DNA of 64,000 nucleotides, from the NCBI RefSeq assembly GCF_023718305.1, contig NZ_QEYO01000011.1, positions 92,653 to 156,652 of the forward strand, read 5' to 3'. Shown here in pieces: positions 54,218-63,185 of this stretch (the first letter of the stretch is position 1; each line of letters opens with the position of its first letter). Under the pieces are notes generated by a model. That model worked only from the letters and a program-made list of their open reading frames with translations, was not told the DNA's origin and made no database searches. The DNA is from Gramella sp. AN32. GTDB taxonomy: Bacteria > Bacteroidota > Bacteroidia > Flavobacteriales > Flavobacteriaceae. The position numbers and the translations under genes were made by a program.

Positions 54218-57016
54218 TTAATTAGGAAAAACAATAACCGCCTTATCATAAGCTTTTTCCAACTTGAACACCAATTGCTCAGCGTTATTTCTGTTCGTCG
54301 TTCCCTTTCGTTGGGAAACAAGTTTCCCATCCTGATACAACCTTAATTCTGCCGGTTCTTTTCCTTTTGAAAACGGCATGTTAATGGTTATTGGATGATC
54401 ATTATGTAATAAATAGCCCGATTTTGTTTTTTCGATAGACAAGGTAAATGCTTCCCCGGAAGAGACAATATCCCAACCATTATTTTCATATTTATACATC
54501 CCTGAAAGAAATAGAAAATCAAATGTATCCCTTGCATTTAGTTGCCGGGTGATGGAGAGCAAACCTTTTTGATGGAAAGATTTTTCTGCCGCCACATCAT
54601 TTTCAGAGGCATTTACCACTATTCTATCTGTTGTCTTTTTATCATGCAGTAAGACATTTATTATTTGGGTATGAGGATATTTTTCAAATGACGAAAAAGA
54701 CACATTCTCAACAGGGTTTTCCCTCCCCTCGATATATGGATTAAATACTACCGAAAATGGATTTTCCCATGCTGCCTCATTTCTCTTCAATATCAAGGTA
54801 GGAAGCGGTTCGTTCACAACTTCTGCCGGGGCCGTTCCCTTACTAAGCGCATTTGATTTTGGTGATTTAACACTATAAATTGTTTGATTTGGGCTTCCTT
54901 TTATCCATAGTTTCATTAAGTTATCTGGATTACCCTCACTTTTTAAGGTGAATATTGCCCGTATATCTCGTGATGTTTCTGTTTTAAACTTATCTGAAAA
55001 ATAATCGTAGCCTTTTAATTCTCCGTTTTTCGAAGAAAGTTCTTCGGTTGGCGCAAGCTCTAAGTGCTTATTCTTTTTATCATATAAATTAAGGGACTGG
55101 CCCAGGTTATGATAAATATACTCATGTTTCTGGTTGCCCGCCTGCTGCTTTTTTGACCTGAAAATATCTACCATATAACTTTTAGCGGTATGAGATTTTA
55201 TAATGGCCGTAAAACGTTGCTGATCGGATACTGTTTCCGGTTCTACAAATGATACTTTGGAAAATGTGAGCGTTTTAAAATCTGGCGTTTCACCAGATTT
55301 GGGATAAGAATTATCTAATTTAAACGGATTATAGCTACGCATGGCACTATAATCTGATTTTCCGTCAACAATCACCGTATTATGCGCGGGAAACCTGGAG
55401 TAAAACTCTCTGTGGGTTGGATGCCAGTAGCTCGGTCCTTTACCCATATCCGCACCCAAAGCATAATTATTAGCAAATAGCTCTATAGAGATACCATTGG
55501 CATGCGCGTGGTTCCCAAAGGAGCCTACGGTAGATACCATAATAGCATCATCGCCCAATCCCATTCTCTGGTTAAACATACTTACATTAGAAGCATAAAA
55601 TGTTGGCGAGGTGAGGCTTTTTAAGGAAGGAGTTTCTTTATTGTCATTAGTTTTTAAATCATCCACATAAAAAAACAACTGAAAAAAATCATCTGCTTCC
55701 CGGGTGTATAAATCCTCTAAAATAATTTTATTTAATAAAGAAGAAAGCAAGAGTTCTTTTTCATGTAAATCATACTTTCTATAATTGGCTATTAAAAGCT
55801 CAAAATTTTCCGGAGGTAATATTTTATGATTGGAATCTCCAAAACCCACGGTATACCCATTAGGGAATAAATATTGAAAAGATGCCAAAGCCGCCTTTTC
55901 TACAATAGGATAATTTAAAAATTCGTTTTTGTTGGTGGCATGGTCCAATAATGTAAATATTCTTAAAAGCGTGGTGATCACATGTACCGAATAAGATGCC
56001 GATTCTGGCCAAATACCATTTTCGTGATCATACACTAAAAGGGATTCTTTTATGGCTAACTGTCTATCGGTGGAGGTGTTGAAAGTATGATCTAAAAAGT
56101 ACTCCCTGCCTTTTCCATTTTTATAGGTAGCATTTTCATCTAAAACCAGACCTATATAAGTCAGGAATCTAGCCTGAAATAAATTCCAGTTATTATCAGG
56201 AATACCATTTTTTATGATTTGGTCGCCCCATTTCTGAAACACCGCAACGGCATTATCCAGGCTTGTGTTATTGGCCTCAAAGTAATTATATAAAAAATCG
56301 TAAGTCGATACCAACGACACTACAATCCCTTCATGAATCACCTCAAAGCTTGCTAATCCCGAAATATGTTGCTGAACGGAGTTTTCCAAATCTATAGGGG
56401 CGTCCCTATAATGCATGCCATCCATATAGGTTAGAAATATAGGGGCGGCAAATTCCGCATATTTTTCATCATTGGTAAGCCAATACAGAAAAGCGGCATC
56501 TTCCGCTAAGCCCATAATTTGTTCGTTGATTGTTTCAATCGCAAAACCTGCCTGAGACGGGTGTATCCATTCTTTTTTACCCGTGTTTTTATTTTCTAAA
56601 AATAAACCCCTGGGGTCATCAAAATAGGGTTCCACGTCTTCAAGTTTTGGACGTTTATAATCTGAAGCCCAATCCCTTGTCCCTGAGTATCTAACCGTCG
56701 CTACTGGCGCTGTCCCCTCAGAATGGGAAAAATCACCGCCTTTTAGGTAGACCTTGTCGTGTTTTGTTTTCCAATTCATTTGTAACCTGGAAACCAGCCA
56801 GTTTGGATCTTTTTCCCAACTCTCAAGGTATTTCTCCAGGTTTTGTTGCTTCTTTTCGACCAGGTTCTTCTTCCATGCTACCTTTTCAATGCTTGTTACA
56901 AAATCATTTTTAGCTTCATTTGTTATATAAATTCTGGGGTGACCCGTTCCCTGACCAAAAGAGAAATTTGAACAAATTAAAAAACAAACTATTAGAATTA
57001 CTTTTACACTTTTCAT
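54218..57016 (-). CDS. Heparinase II/III-type polysaccharide lyase, ~930 aa (copy 1)
   Basis: The protein has 932 aa and a signal peptide cleaved near residue 22 (..SFGQ). An alpha-helical toroid domain spans roughly residues 25-430. A heparinase II/III-like beta-sandwich follows, with the histidine-rich G-N-H-A-H-A-N-G motif near residue 505 and F-P-A-H-N-T-V-I-V-D downstream. It is a clear paralog of the 914-aa protein at 12454-15198 (shared L-V-S-R-L-Q-M, P-V-A/P-T-V-R, N-N-W-N-L, M-V-D-I-F-R-S-K-K-Q). These lyases cleave the glycosidic bond next to a uronic acid by beta-elimination, giving unsaturated ends. Large members fall in PL37- or PL40-like families, which I cannot separate by eye. 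The next coding start is 7 bp downstream. Confidence 0.82.
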   Translation of the reverse strand: MKSVKVILIVCFLICSNFSFGQGTGHPRIYITNEAKNDFVTSIEKVAWKKNLVEKKQQNLEKYLESWEKDPNWLVSRLQMNWKTKHDKVYLKGGDFSHSEGTAPVATVRYSGTRDWASDYKRPKLEDVEPYFDDPRGLFLENKNTGKKEWIHPSQAGFAIETINEQIMGLAEDAAFLYWLTNDEKYAEFAAPIFLTYMDGMHYRDAPIDLENSVQQHISGLASFEVIHEGIVVSLVSTYDFLYNYFEANNTSLDNAVAVFQKWGDQIIKNGIPDNNWNLFQARFLTYIGLVLDENATYKNGKGREYFLDHTFNTSTDRQLAIKESLLVYDHENGIWPESASYSVHVITTLLRIFTLLDHATNKNEFLNYPIVEKAALASFQYLFPNGYTVGFGDSNHKILPPENFELLIANYRKYDLHEKELLLSSLLNKIILEDLYTREADDFFQLFFYVDDLKTNDNKETPSLKSLTSPTFYASNVSMFNQRMGLGDDAIMVSTVGSFGNHAHANGISIELFANNYALGADMGKGPSYWHPTHREFYSRFPAHNTVIVDGKSDYSAMRSYNPFKLDNSYPKSGETPDFKTLTFSKVSFVEPETVSDQQRFTAIIKSHTAKSYMVDIFRSKKQQAGNQKHEYIYHNLGQSLNLYDKKNKHLELAPTEELSSKNGELKGYDYFSDKFKTETSRDIRAIFTLKSEGNPDNLMKLWIKGSPNQTIYSVKSPKSNALSKGTAPAEVVNEPLPTLILKRNEAAWENPFSVVFNPYIEGRENPVENVSFSSFEKYPHTQIINVLLHDKKTTDRIVVNASENDVAAEKSFHQKGLLSITRQLNARDTFDFLFLSGMYKYENNGWDIVSSGEAFTLSIEKTKSGYLLHNDHPITINMPFSKGKEPAELRLYQDGKLVSQRKGTTNRNNAEQLVFKLEKAYDKAVIVFPN

Positions 57017-57199
57017 TTAATTATTTAATTTCAATGTTATAGCCCGCGGGATATTCTCTTGCTTTTCCTTTTTTTAATTTAAATTATAATTGGTTTGTCT
57101 GAAGAATAGCAATAGTACCTATCTAATAGAATAGTCCATAATCTTTAGCCCCATCTTCAGTTTCAATTTTTTTTTAATAATGCTTCCCTGTCATTATTT

Positions 57200-58861
57200 T
57201 TAATGCAAAGGCACTGTTTCGATATCGGGGTTATCTTTTGCTTCCAGATATTTTCTAAGTATTTCCTGATCCAGCTCTGAACTGTCACCATATTGTTTAC
57301 GTAAATCGGCAAGTTGCTCTTTCAATTTCACAACCACTTCCGCATATTCCGGATCATCTATCACGTTATTCATTTCGTTAGGATCCTTTTTCCTATCATA
57401 GAGCTCCCATTCATCTACATCATAATAGAAGTGAATAAGTTTATAATCCTGGGTTACAATGGCGTAATGTCTTTTCACCATGTGAATTCCCGGGTATTCG
57501 TAATAATGATAGTACACGGCATCCCTGGTCCACTCTTCTTCATTCCCCAGCAAAAGAGGAATTAAACTTTCCCCCTGCATATCAGACGGTGCTTCAACAT
57601 GGGCCGCCTCCAGGATGGTCTGGGCAAAATCAAGATTCTGGACCATTTCGGTATTTGTAGTACCCGCTGTAATAACGTTCGGCCATTTAATCAACAAAGG
57701 TGTTTTAAAAGATTCGTCATACACAAAGCGCTTATCAAACCAACCGTGCTCGCCTAAATAGAACCCCTGATCTGAAGTATAAACGATGATCGTATTTTCA
57801 TCAAGTCCGGTTTCTTCCAGGTAATCTAGTAAACGTCCAACATTCTCATCAACCGAAGCGATGGAACCCAGATAATCCTGCATATAACGCTGGTATCTCC
57901 ATTTCATCAATTCGGTTTCATTCATTTCAGGATACTTTTCCTTAAATTCTTCCATAATCGGCTTATATACCGAATCCCATACGGCACGCTGTTCAGGATT
58001 CATACGTCCTACTTCACGTTCAAAAGCATCAATATCCCATCCCGACTTATCTTCAATACCAAGTTCAGCCATCATTTCAGGATATAATTTTGAATCCCCG
58101 GCCCAGTTCATATGTTCTAAAAGATTCATTTCCGCAGTTTTAGCTGCAGTACCACGTCCTTCATAATCATCGAACAGGGTTTCCGGTTCTTTAAAGCTTT
58201 TCTTGGTGAATTCCTTAAAATGTCTGGGTGCAGGCAACCATTCTCTATGCGGTGCTTTCTGCATAGAGAATAACATGAATGGTTTATCTTCCTGCCTGCT
58301 ATTTTCCAGCCAGTCCAGAGTCATATCCATAATAATATCTGTAACATAACCCTCCACGGTGATCTGACCTTCGTTGGTATTAAAATCGGGGTTATAATAG
58401 GCACCCTGCCCGGGAAGAATTTTAAATTCATCAATCCCTTTAGGGTTATTTCCAAAATGTAACTTTCCAAACATTGCTGTTTGATAACCGGCTTCCTGTA
58501 ACAATTGCGGAAAGGTCAATTGCGATTCGTCAAACGGAAAAACATTATCCACTTTTCCATGTATATGCGCATGCTTCCCAGTTAGTATCGTAGCTCTTGA
58601 AGGAGCACAAATGGAATTGGTCACACTCGCATTGGTGAATTTGATCCCTCCATCTGCAATACGATCTATATTTGGCGTCTGGATTAATTTATCACTATAG
58701 GCACTAATTGCCTGATATGCATGATCATCAGACATTAAAAATATGATATTCGGTCGCTTTTCAGGGAGTGTTTTTTTTACAGATTCCTTTTCTGATTTAC
58801 AGGATATGAATCCTGCAAACAGTAAAATAGCAAGTATATTAAAAGCTGTTATTTTTCTCAT
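57200..58861 (-). CDS. Sulfatase, S1 family (GlcNAc-6-sulfatase-like, possibly S1_11), lipoprotein
   Basis: The protein has 553 aa. Its lipobox is I-S-C with C21. The metal-binding M-S-D-D-H motif is at about residues 43-47. The formylglycine motif C-A-P-S-R starts at C85 and is followed by A-T-I-L-T-G-K-H. A Y-T-S-D-Q-G-F-Y-L-G-E-H-G-W metal-site motif lies near residue 365, then F-D-K-R. This pattern and length resemble N-acetylglucosamine-6-sulfatase-like enzymes acting on glycosaminoglycans or mucin, so S1_11 is my best guess. The exact substrate in this locus is unknown. It follows another sulfatase and precedes a large lyase, fitting sequential desulfation before depolymerisation. Confidence 0.85.
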   Translation of the reverse strand: MRKITAFNILAILLFAGFISCKSEKESVKKTLPEKRPNIIFLMSDDHAYQAISAYSDKLIQTPNIDRIADGGIKFTNASVTNSICAPSRATILTGKHAHIHGKVDNVFPFDESQLTFPQLLQEAGYQTAMFGKLHFGNNPKGIDEFKILPGQGAYYNPDFNTNEGQITVEGYVTDIIMDMTLDWLENSRQEDKPFMLFSMQKAPHREWLPAPRHFKEFTKKSFKEPETLFDDYEGRGTAAKTAEMNLLEHMNWAGDSKLYPEMMAELGIEDKSGWDIDAFEREVGRMNPEQRAVWDSVYKPIMEEFKEKYPEMNETELMKWRYQRYMQDYLGSIASVDENVGRLLDYLEETGLDENTIIVYTSDQGFYLGEHGWFDKRFVYDESFKTPLLIKWPNVITAGTTNTEMVQNLDFAQTILEAAHVEAPSDMQGESLIPLLLGNEEEWTRDAVYYHYYEYPGIHMVKRHYAIVTQDYKLIHFYYDVDEWELYDRKKDPNEMNNVIDDPEYAEVVVKLKEQLADLRKQYGDSSELDQEILRKYLEAKDNPDIETVPLH

Positions 58862-58983
58862 AATGATCTTATTATTTGATATTTAAGCGACTTTGTATTT
58901 AACATTAATAGTTATAGTTTATAATATCTCTCGGTGGCATTATAGACCAAATCCATTTTCATGGAATATATTGATTTTCCATA

Positions 58984-60462
58984 TTATTCTTTACGTACCC
59001 AAATATGGCTTCCCTGCAGTAAATCATTATACTCCTGTTGAAACTCCTGCTTCATCTGTGCAAATACTACAGGTTTCTTCTCAGATAGGTCTTCAGATTC
59101 ATCTATATCGTCTTTCAGGTTAAAAAGTACAAAATCTGTTAATTCGGCATTTTTAACTAGCTCTTCGTTTCCATCGTATAAATTATGAATACGAGGCAGC
59201 TCTTCATTATCTGCAACCAAACGTGCCATGATTTTCCAGTCACCCTTACGCATCGCTGCACGACGCTGATTTATAGCATCGTAAAAGACCCATATCAAAG
59301 GTTTGCTCCTATCGAATTCACCATTTTCCAAAAGGGCAGTAAAAGATTCCCCATCAATTGCGCTGTTAGGCAGATCGGCCCCGGCGAGTTCAGCAAATGT
59401 GGGAAGATAATCCAGGGCTGAAACCACTTTATCTGAAGTTCCTGTAAAAGTTTCTTTTCCTATCCAATTGATAATACCAGGCACCCTAAACCCAGCTTCA
59501 TTGGTCCATAATTTCATTCCTTTTAATTCCCCCGGGGAGCCGTATGAATGTTTGGCCCTATCATATCGCATAAGTGTTTCCGGACCGTTATCGGAGCTAA
59601 ATACCACCAAGGTATTATCAATATTATTAGCTTCAAAATAGGCTATCAAACGCCCTACAGCCAGATCTACATTTTCAACATTTGCAAAATATTCAGCTTC
59701 TTCCCTGTTTCTGGATTTCGGAAGATACTTCTGAACCAGATCTTCCGGGGAAGCTATGGGTTCATGAGGTTCGTGAAATGCTACTTCCAGGAAAAACGGC
59801 TTATTATCCTTTTTTTGATCGAGCCATGTGATTGCCTCATCCACAACGATCTGACTACTAAATCCTTCTATTTCCCCCACTTCTTTTCCGTTACGCACAA
59901 AATTTGCCGGATTTTTATGGCTTGGGGCGGCGTTGTTATGTGTGGCAAACCAGTGATCGAATCCGAAATCGTCTGGTTGCGGCTGGGCATCAGAATTAAA
60001 CCTGGAGCTACAATGCCATTTTCCTACCAAACACGTGGCATATCCTACTGATTTTAATAATGCAGGAATAGTTTGTTCGTGCGCCTGCAGATGTACTAAA
60101 TCGCGGTTATCCTCACTCTTCTTATAGCCGGGAATAAAATCATAAATACCAGCTTTATTGGGGCTTCTACCCGTAAGTAAGCCTGCTCGCGACGGAGAAC
60201 ATACCGGAGCCGTAGAATAAAAATTAGTCAGTTTAATCCCCGTTGCTGCCAACTTATCTAAATTGGGCGTTTTTATGATTGGGTGCCCGAAAGATGCTAA
60301 ATCACCATAGCCTAAATCATCGCATAAAAGCACCACAATGTTGGGCTGTTTGACAATTTCTTCCTTATTTGATTCTTTAGGCCTGGCAGTTCCTTTTGTT
60401 TTGCAAGAAACATTTCCTAACATTAGAGCAAATAAAAAGAAACCAATTACTCTAAAATTCAT
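58984..60462 (-). CDS. Sulfatase, S1 family (arylsulfatase A type), lipoprotein
   Basis: This 492-aa protein starts with a lipoprotein signal peptide; the lipobox cysteine is at residue 20 (N-V-S-C). The metal-binding C-D-D-L-G-Y-G-D motif is at about residues 47-54. The formylglycine-forming motif C-S-P-S-R starts at C88 and is followed by A-G-L-L-T-G-R. A second metal-site motif, S-S-D-N-G-P-E, lies near residue 300. The family hydrolyses sulfate esters on carbohydrates after oxidation of the cysteine by a maturase, which is not in this window. The subfamily, and hence the sulfate position, is not resolved. It sits between the frameshifted esterase and a second sulfatase, 122 bp from the latter. 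Confidence 0.88.
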   Translation of the reverse strand: MNFRVIGFFLFALMLGNVSCKTKGTARPKESNKEEIVKQPNIVVLLCDDLGYGDLASFGHPIIKTPNLDKLAATGIKLTNFYSTAPVCSPSRAGLLTGRSPNKAGIYDFIPGYKKSEDNRDLVHLQAHEQTIPALLKSVGYATCLVGKWHCSSRFNSDAQPQPDDFGFDHWFATHNNAAPSHKNPANFVRNGKEVGEIEGFSSQIVVDEAITWLDQKKDNKPFFLEVAFHEPHEPIASPEDLVQKYLPKSRNREEAEYFANVENVDLAVGRLIAYFEANNIDNTLVVFSSDNGPETLMRYDRAKHSYGSPGELKGMKLWTNEAGFRVPGIINWIGKETFTGTSDKVVSALDYLPTFAELAGADLPNSAIDGESFTALLENGEFDRSKPLIWVFYDAINQRRAAMRKGDWKIMARLVADNEELPRIHNLYDGNEELVKNAELTDFVLFNLKDDIDESEDLSEKKPVVFAQMKQEFQQEYNDLLQGSHIWVRKE

Positions 60463-60468
60463 ATGTAT

Positions 60469-61280
60469 TTATTGTTTAAAAAAATCATTAAAAAAAAGCA
60501 TTTGATATTTTATTGAATTATTCCAATAGGCATTGGTATGGCCGCCTGGTCGCTCTATATAATCATGGGGAATATTTCGTTGTAATAATTTTTTATGAAG
60601 CCTTACATTAGCATCATAAAAAAAGTCGTCTACACCACAATCGAAAAGGATTTTTAACTGTTTTCCATCTAATAAATGCACTAAATTAATAACTGTATTT
60701 TTCTCCCAATTCTCAGGATGTGCAGCATATTCACCTAAGCGTTTAGAGAGGTCCCAACGTGTTGGAAAAGGCCTAATATCTACGCCACCACTCATGCTTG
60801 CCGCTGTACCCCAAATATCCTGATGCTTAAAGGCCAGGTACAATGCACCGTGACCGCCCATACTATAGCCCGAGATAGCCCTGCTTTTTTATCTGCTGAA
60901 GTGTTATAGGCTTTATCAACCTCTGTTACTAATTCTCTTGAAATGTATGTTTCATATTTCATTGAAGAATCCACCGGGCTATCGAAATACCAGCTGGTTT
61001 TACCCCCATCTGGACATACGTTAATAATATTGTATAAGTCGGCATAGGTCTTTATATCTGGCGCTTTTCCTAACCACGCTTTATAGTCTCCACCTGCACC
61101 ATGGAGTAAATACACAACAGCATAAGCTTCTCCTTTTTCTGTATAGGAATTTGGTGTGATCACCACATTTTTCACCTGCTTATTCATGGCCTTGCTATAC
61201 ACCAAAAGCGTATCTACCTGCGATGCAAAAAGGTTACCGTAAAAAAAGAAAGCTGCTATAAAAACTATAGCTTTTGTCAT
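60469..61280 (-). pseudogene. Secreted esterase of the esterase D / FrmB-like alpha/beta-hydrolase family, interrupted by one frameshift
   Basis: Two overlapping reading frames together make one esterase of about 270 aa. The first (61280-60792) carries a signal peptide, the oxyanion segment L-L-H-G-A-G-G and the core up to S-A-D-K-K. The second (60861-60469) carries M-G-G-H-G-A, a D-D-F-F-Y-D segment and the final G-G-H-T-N-A-Y-W histidine motif. A single added A in the A6 run (T-run 60885-60890 on the plus strand) restores D-K-K-S-R-A-I-S-G-Y-S-M-G-G-H-G, including the G-x-S-x-G nucleophile. So this is a one-base deletion or a sequencing error in a homopolymer. The family removes acyl groups such as acetyl or feruloyl from polysaccharides. 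The next gene starts 6 bp downstream. Confidence 0.8.
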
Positions 61281-61594
61281 GCTTATTTGTTTTCCTTTAA
61301 AATCATTTTCTTTGATTCCTCAAATGCTTTAACCTTTGGTTAAACCCGCTCAATTCATCACGTCCCAAAAATAATTTTAAAGCCTGTTTCCATTTATTTG
61401 CCCTTTTGATCTTCAACTATCACTTAAAGCCAATATCACCATTCCATAGATACCATTTTTTCAATTTTCAAAAACGATTAATTTAAAACAGTGATTTACA
61501 TGCAATCTATAATTTGAAGTTGGAAAAATAGATAAATTATAATTCGAGCTCTTTAACTTAACAGCCATTTTACCCATAAAATAATTATAATAGC

Positions 61595-61625
61595 CTGAAT
61601 ATTACTAGTTAAAAGTAATATTCAG
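61595..61625. repeat. 12-bp perfect inverted repeat (AT-rich hairpin)
   Basis: CTGAATATTACT at 61595-61606 pairs perfectly with AGTAATATTCAG at 61614-61625 across a 7-nt loop. It lies about 170 bp downstream of the propeller glycosidase gene on the minus strand. A short T-tract follows on the plus strand only. It could be a weak terminator or part of the adjacent repeat. Confidence 0.45.
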
Positions 61626-61630
61626 ATTTT

Positions 61631-61720
61631 TCGTCATGCTGTCCCGATGCTATCGGGATTTTTCAGCATCCCACTAAGTCAGGAGGAGACATTGAAACAA
61701 GTTCAAGATGTCGAGATGAT
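61631..61720. repeat. Degenerate dispersed intergenic repeat with hairpin
   Basis: The segment contains TCCCGAT (61642-61648) paired with ATCGGGA (61652-61658). An outer pairing joins ATGCTG (61636-61641) and CAGCAT (61664-61669). Downstream lies a degenerate GAAACAAGTTCA-type block. This CGTCATGCTG...TTCAGCATC...GAAACAAGTTCA layout is familiar as a dispersed intergenic repeat in flavobacterial genomes. The rest of the 512-bp gap (61281-61793) shows no gene. Confidence 0.5.
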
Positions 61721-61793
61721 CTGATGCCTTGCAACTTTTTTAGTCACCGCTTTATTGATTTCCGATTTTTTCATCAAAAACCTATTAAACCTT

Positions 61794-62894
61794 TTACTTC
61801 AACGGAATGACCATATTCCATGTTTGAGTACCATTTCCAAACCCGCCGGGGCCATCCATAGTAGCAAAAAATAAGTGTGTTGGTTGGCCATTCTCAACAA
61901 GAACGAAAGGACGCTCCAACTGTCCTTGTTTGATGGTTTTTCCGTTATCCCATTTTACAGTTTTAGTATACGCCTGGGGATTATTATCAAGAACCCAATG
62001 AATACCATCTTCTGAATGAGCTAATAGCCCATCGCCTTCATGTCCTGTAATTAGACCCCTTTGATCTTTTGCAAGCATATGAAAACCATTTTTATCACTC
62101 CATAAAGCAGGATCTTCAATTTCCCCAAAACGATCCATAGAAAATAGAGGTGCATCTCCAAGTACGGTATACGGGCCCTCAAAAGAAGGGGCTGTGGCCA
62201 CACCAACGCCCATATCTCCGTGTTTTATCCCATCTTCAAGATAACTGCGTCCTTTAAAAAGCATGACCACCGAACCATCTTCCTTGATCAAGGGCGAGGG
62301 ATTGGAAGTAAGAAAACTGTAAAATGTATTGGGAGCTACATCCAAAATAGGTTCATCCAGTCTTTTCCACGGGCCATAAGGGGTTTTAGAGGTCGCTACC
62401 CCAATACGTTTCCTCCACCTCCCCGCAATGCACCATTTACTAGCCAGGGTGAACTCATCCACATTTTCAGTGGTTACTTCTTCGAAAGGATGGGTAGAGC
62501 CCATATAATAGAGGATATAAGTGTCTTTATATTTTACAATTTTTGGGTTATGAGAGGATCTCCCGTCCCAAAATTGGGTACCCCTTGCCCCTAGGGCTAC
62601 ATCTACGTATTTGTAAGGCCCCTCCGGTCTATTGGAAACCGCATGCACAATTTCTGAAGCAATCATCCAGCCTGGATGAAAAGGCAAATATTTAGGCCAG
62701 CGTGAGGCATACATATGATATTTGCCATCCTCCCCCTTTATAACAGCACTTCCCCAAACCCAATAGTCTTCCATTTCAAAGCCTCCGTTTACCGGAGCTT
62801 CTTGAAGGTTATTGCTAATTATATTTTGTGCATGGCACACAACAGGTAGTAAACACAGCAATAAATATATAACTTGCTTAGGTAGTAATTTCAT
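61794..62894 (-). CDS. Secreted five-bladed beta-propeller glycoside hydrolase (GH43/GH117-like clan)
   Basis: The protein has 366 aa and a Sec signal peptide ending near residue 23 (..CHAQ). The body has the spaced blade signatures of GH43-type propellers: W-G-S near the start, a segment with D-G-R-S-S-H-N-P, S-F-E-G-P-Y, and an I-E-D-P-A-L-W segment with candidate acidic catalytic residues. The specific family cannot be fixed by eye: GH43 is the best guess, with GH117 or an unnumbered relative possible. It would act as an exo-glycosidase on oligosaccharides in the periplasm. It stands alone, with 290 bp before it and about 510 bp after it, so it may be its own transcription unit. Confidence 0.6.
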   Translation of the reverse strand: MKLLPKQVIYLLLCLLPVVCHAQNIISNNLQEAPVNGGFEMEDYWVWGSAVIKGEDGKYHMYASRWPKYLPFHPGWMIASEIVHAVSNRPEGPYKYVDVALGARGTQFWDGRSSHNPKIVKYKDTYILYYMGSTHPFEEVTTENVDEFTLASKWCIAGRWRKRIGVATSKTPYGPWKRLDEPILDVAPNTFYSFLTSNPSPLIKEDGSVVMLFKGRSYLEDGIKHGDMGVGVATAPSFEGPYTVLGDAPLFSMDRFGEIEDPALWSDKNGFHMLAKDQRGLITGHEGDGLLAHSEDGIHWVLDNNPQAYTKTVKWDNGKTIKQGQLERPFVLVENGQPTHLFFATMDGPGGFGNGTQTWNMVIPLK

Positions 62895-63041
62895 ATTGTA
62901 AATCCATAAAGTTGGTTTATAATAAATAATCTGTACTTACAAAATTGGAAGTTTTACTATCCGTAATTTGCTTAAGATTTGATTGTTATAAGTTTGGCCC
63001 CTACTGGCGACAAATGTCCGTATGAAAAATGAACGCAAGTC

Positions 63042-63081
63042 ATCATGAATACTCAGGGCCCAATCACGGAATATTCATGAT
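63042..63081. promoter_or_regulatory. 10-bp perfect inverted repeat between kduD and the propeller glycosidase gene
   Basis: ATCATGAATA at 63042-63051 is exactly complementary to TATTCATGAT at 63072-63081. The 20-nt spacer contains the palindrome GGGCCC. No T-tract follows on either strand, so it does not look like a terminator. It lies about 150 bp upstream of the gene starting at 62894. It could be an operator or a leader hairpin; which is not known from the sequence. The rest of 62895-63185 shows no gene. Confidence 0.45.
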
Positions 63082-63185
63082 CCCCAATTTATTCGGTAGG
63101 CGCGTATAAAAGTTTATGCTATACTTTTCCTTATTGGATCCAACCCATCATGTTATCTTTAAATTTTCAATAATGACCTTGCGTA

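Noticed and set aside
54211..54330. Longer N-terminus of the esterase/beta-helix/PDZ protein
   Set aside because: It would overlap the upstream lyase gene by over 100 bp and bury the signal peptide; the start at 54210 is better.
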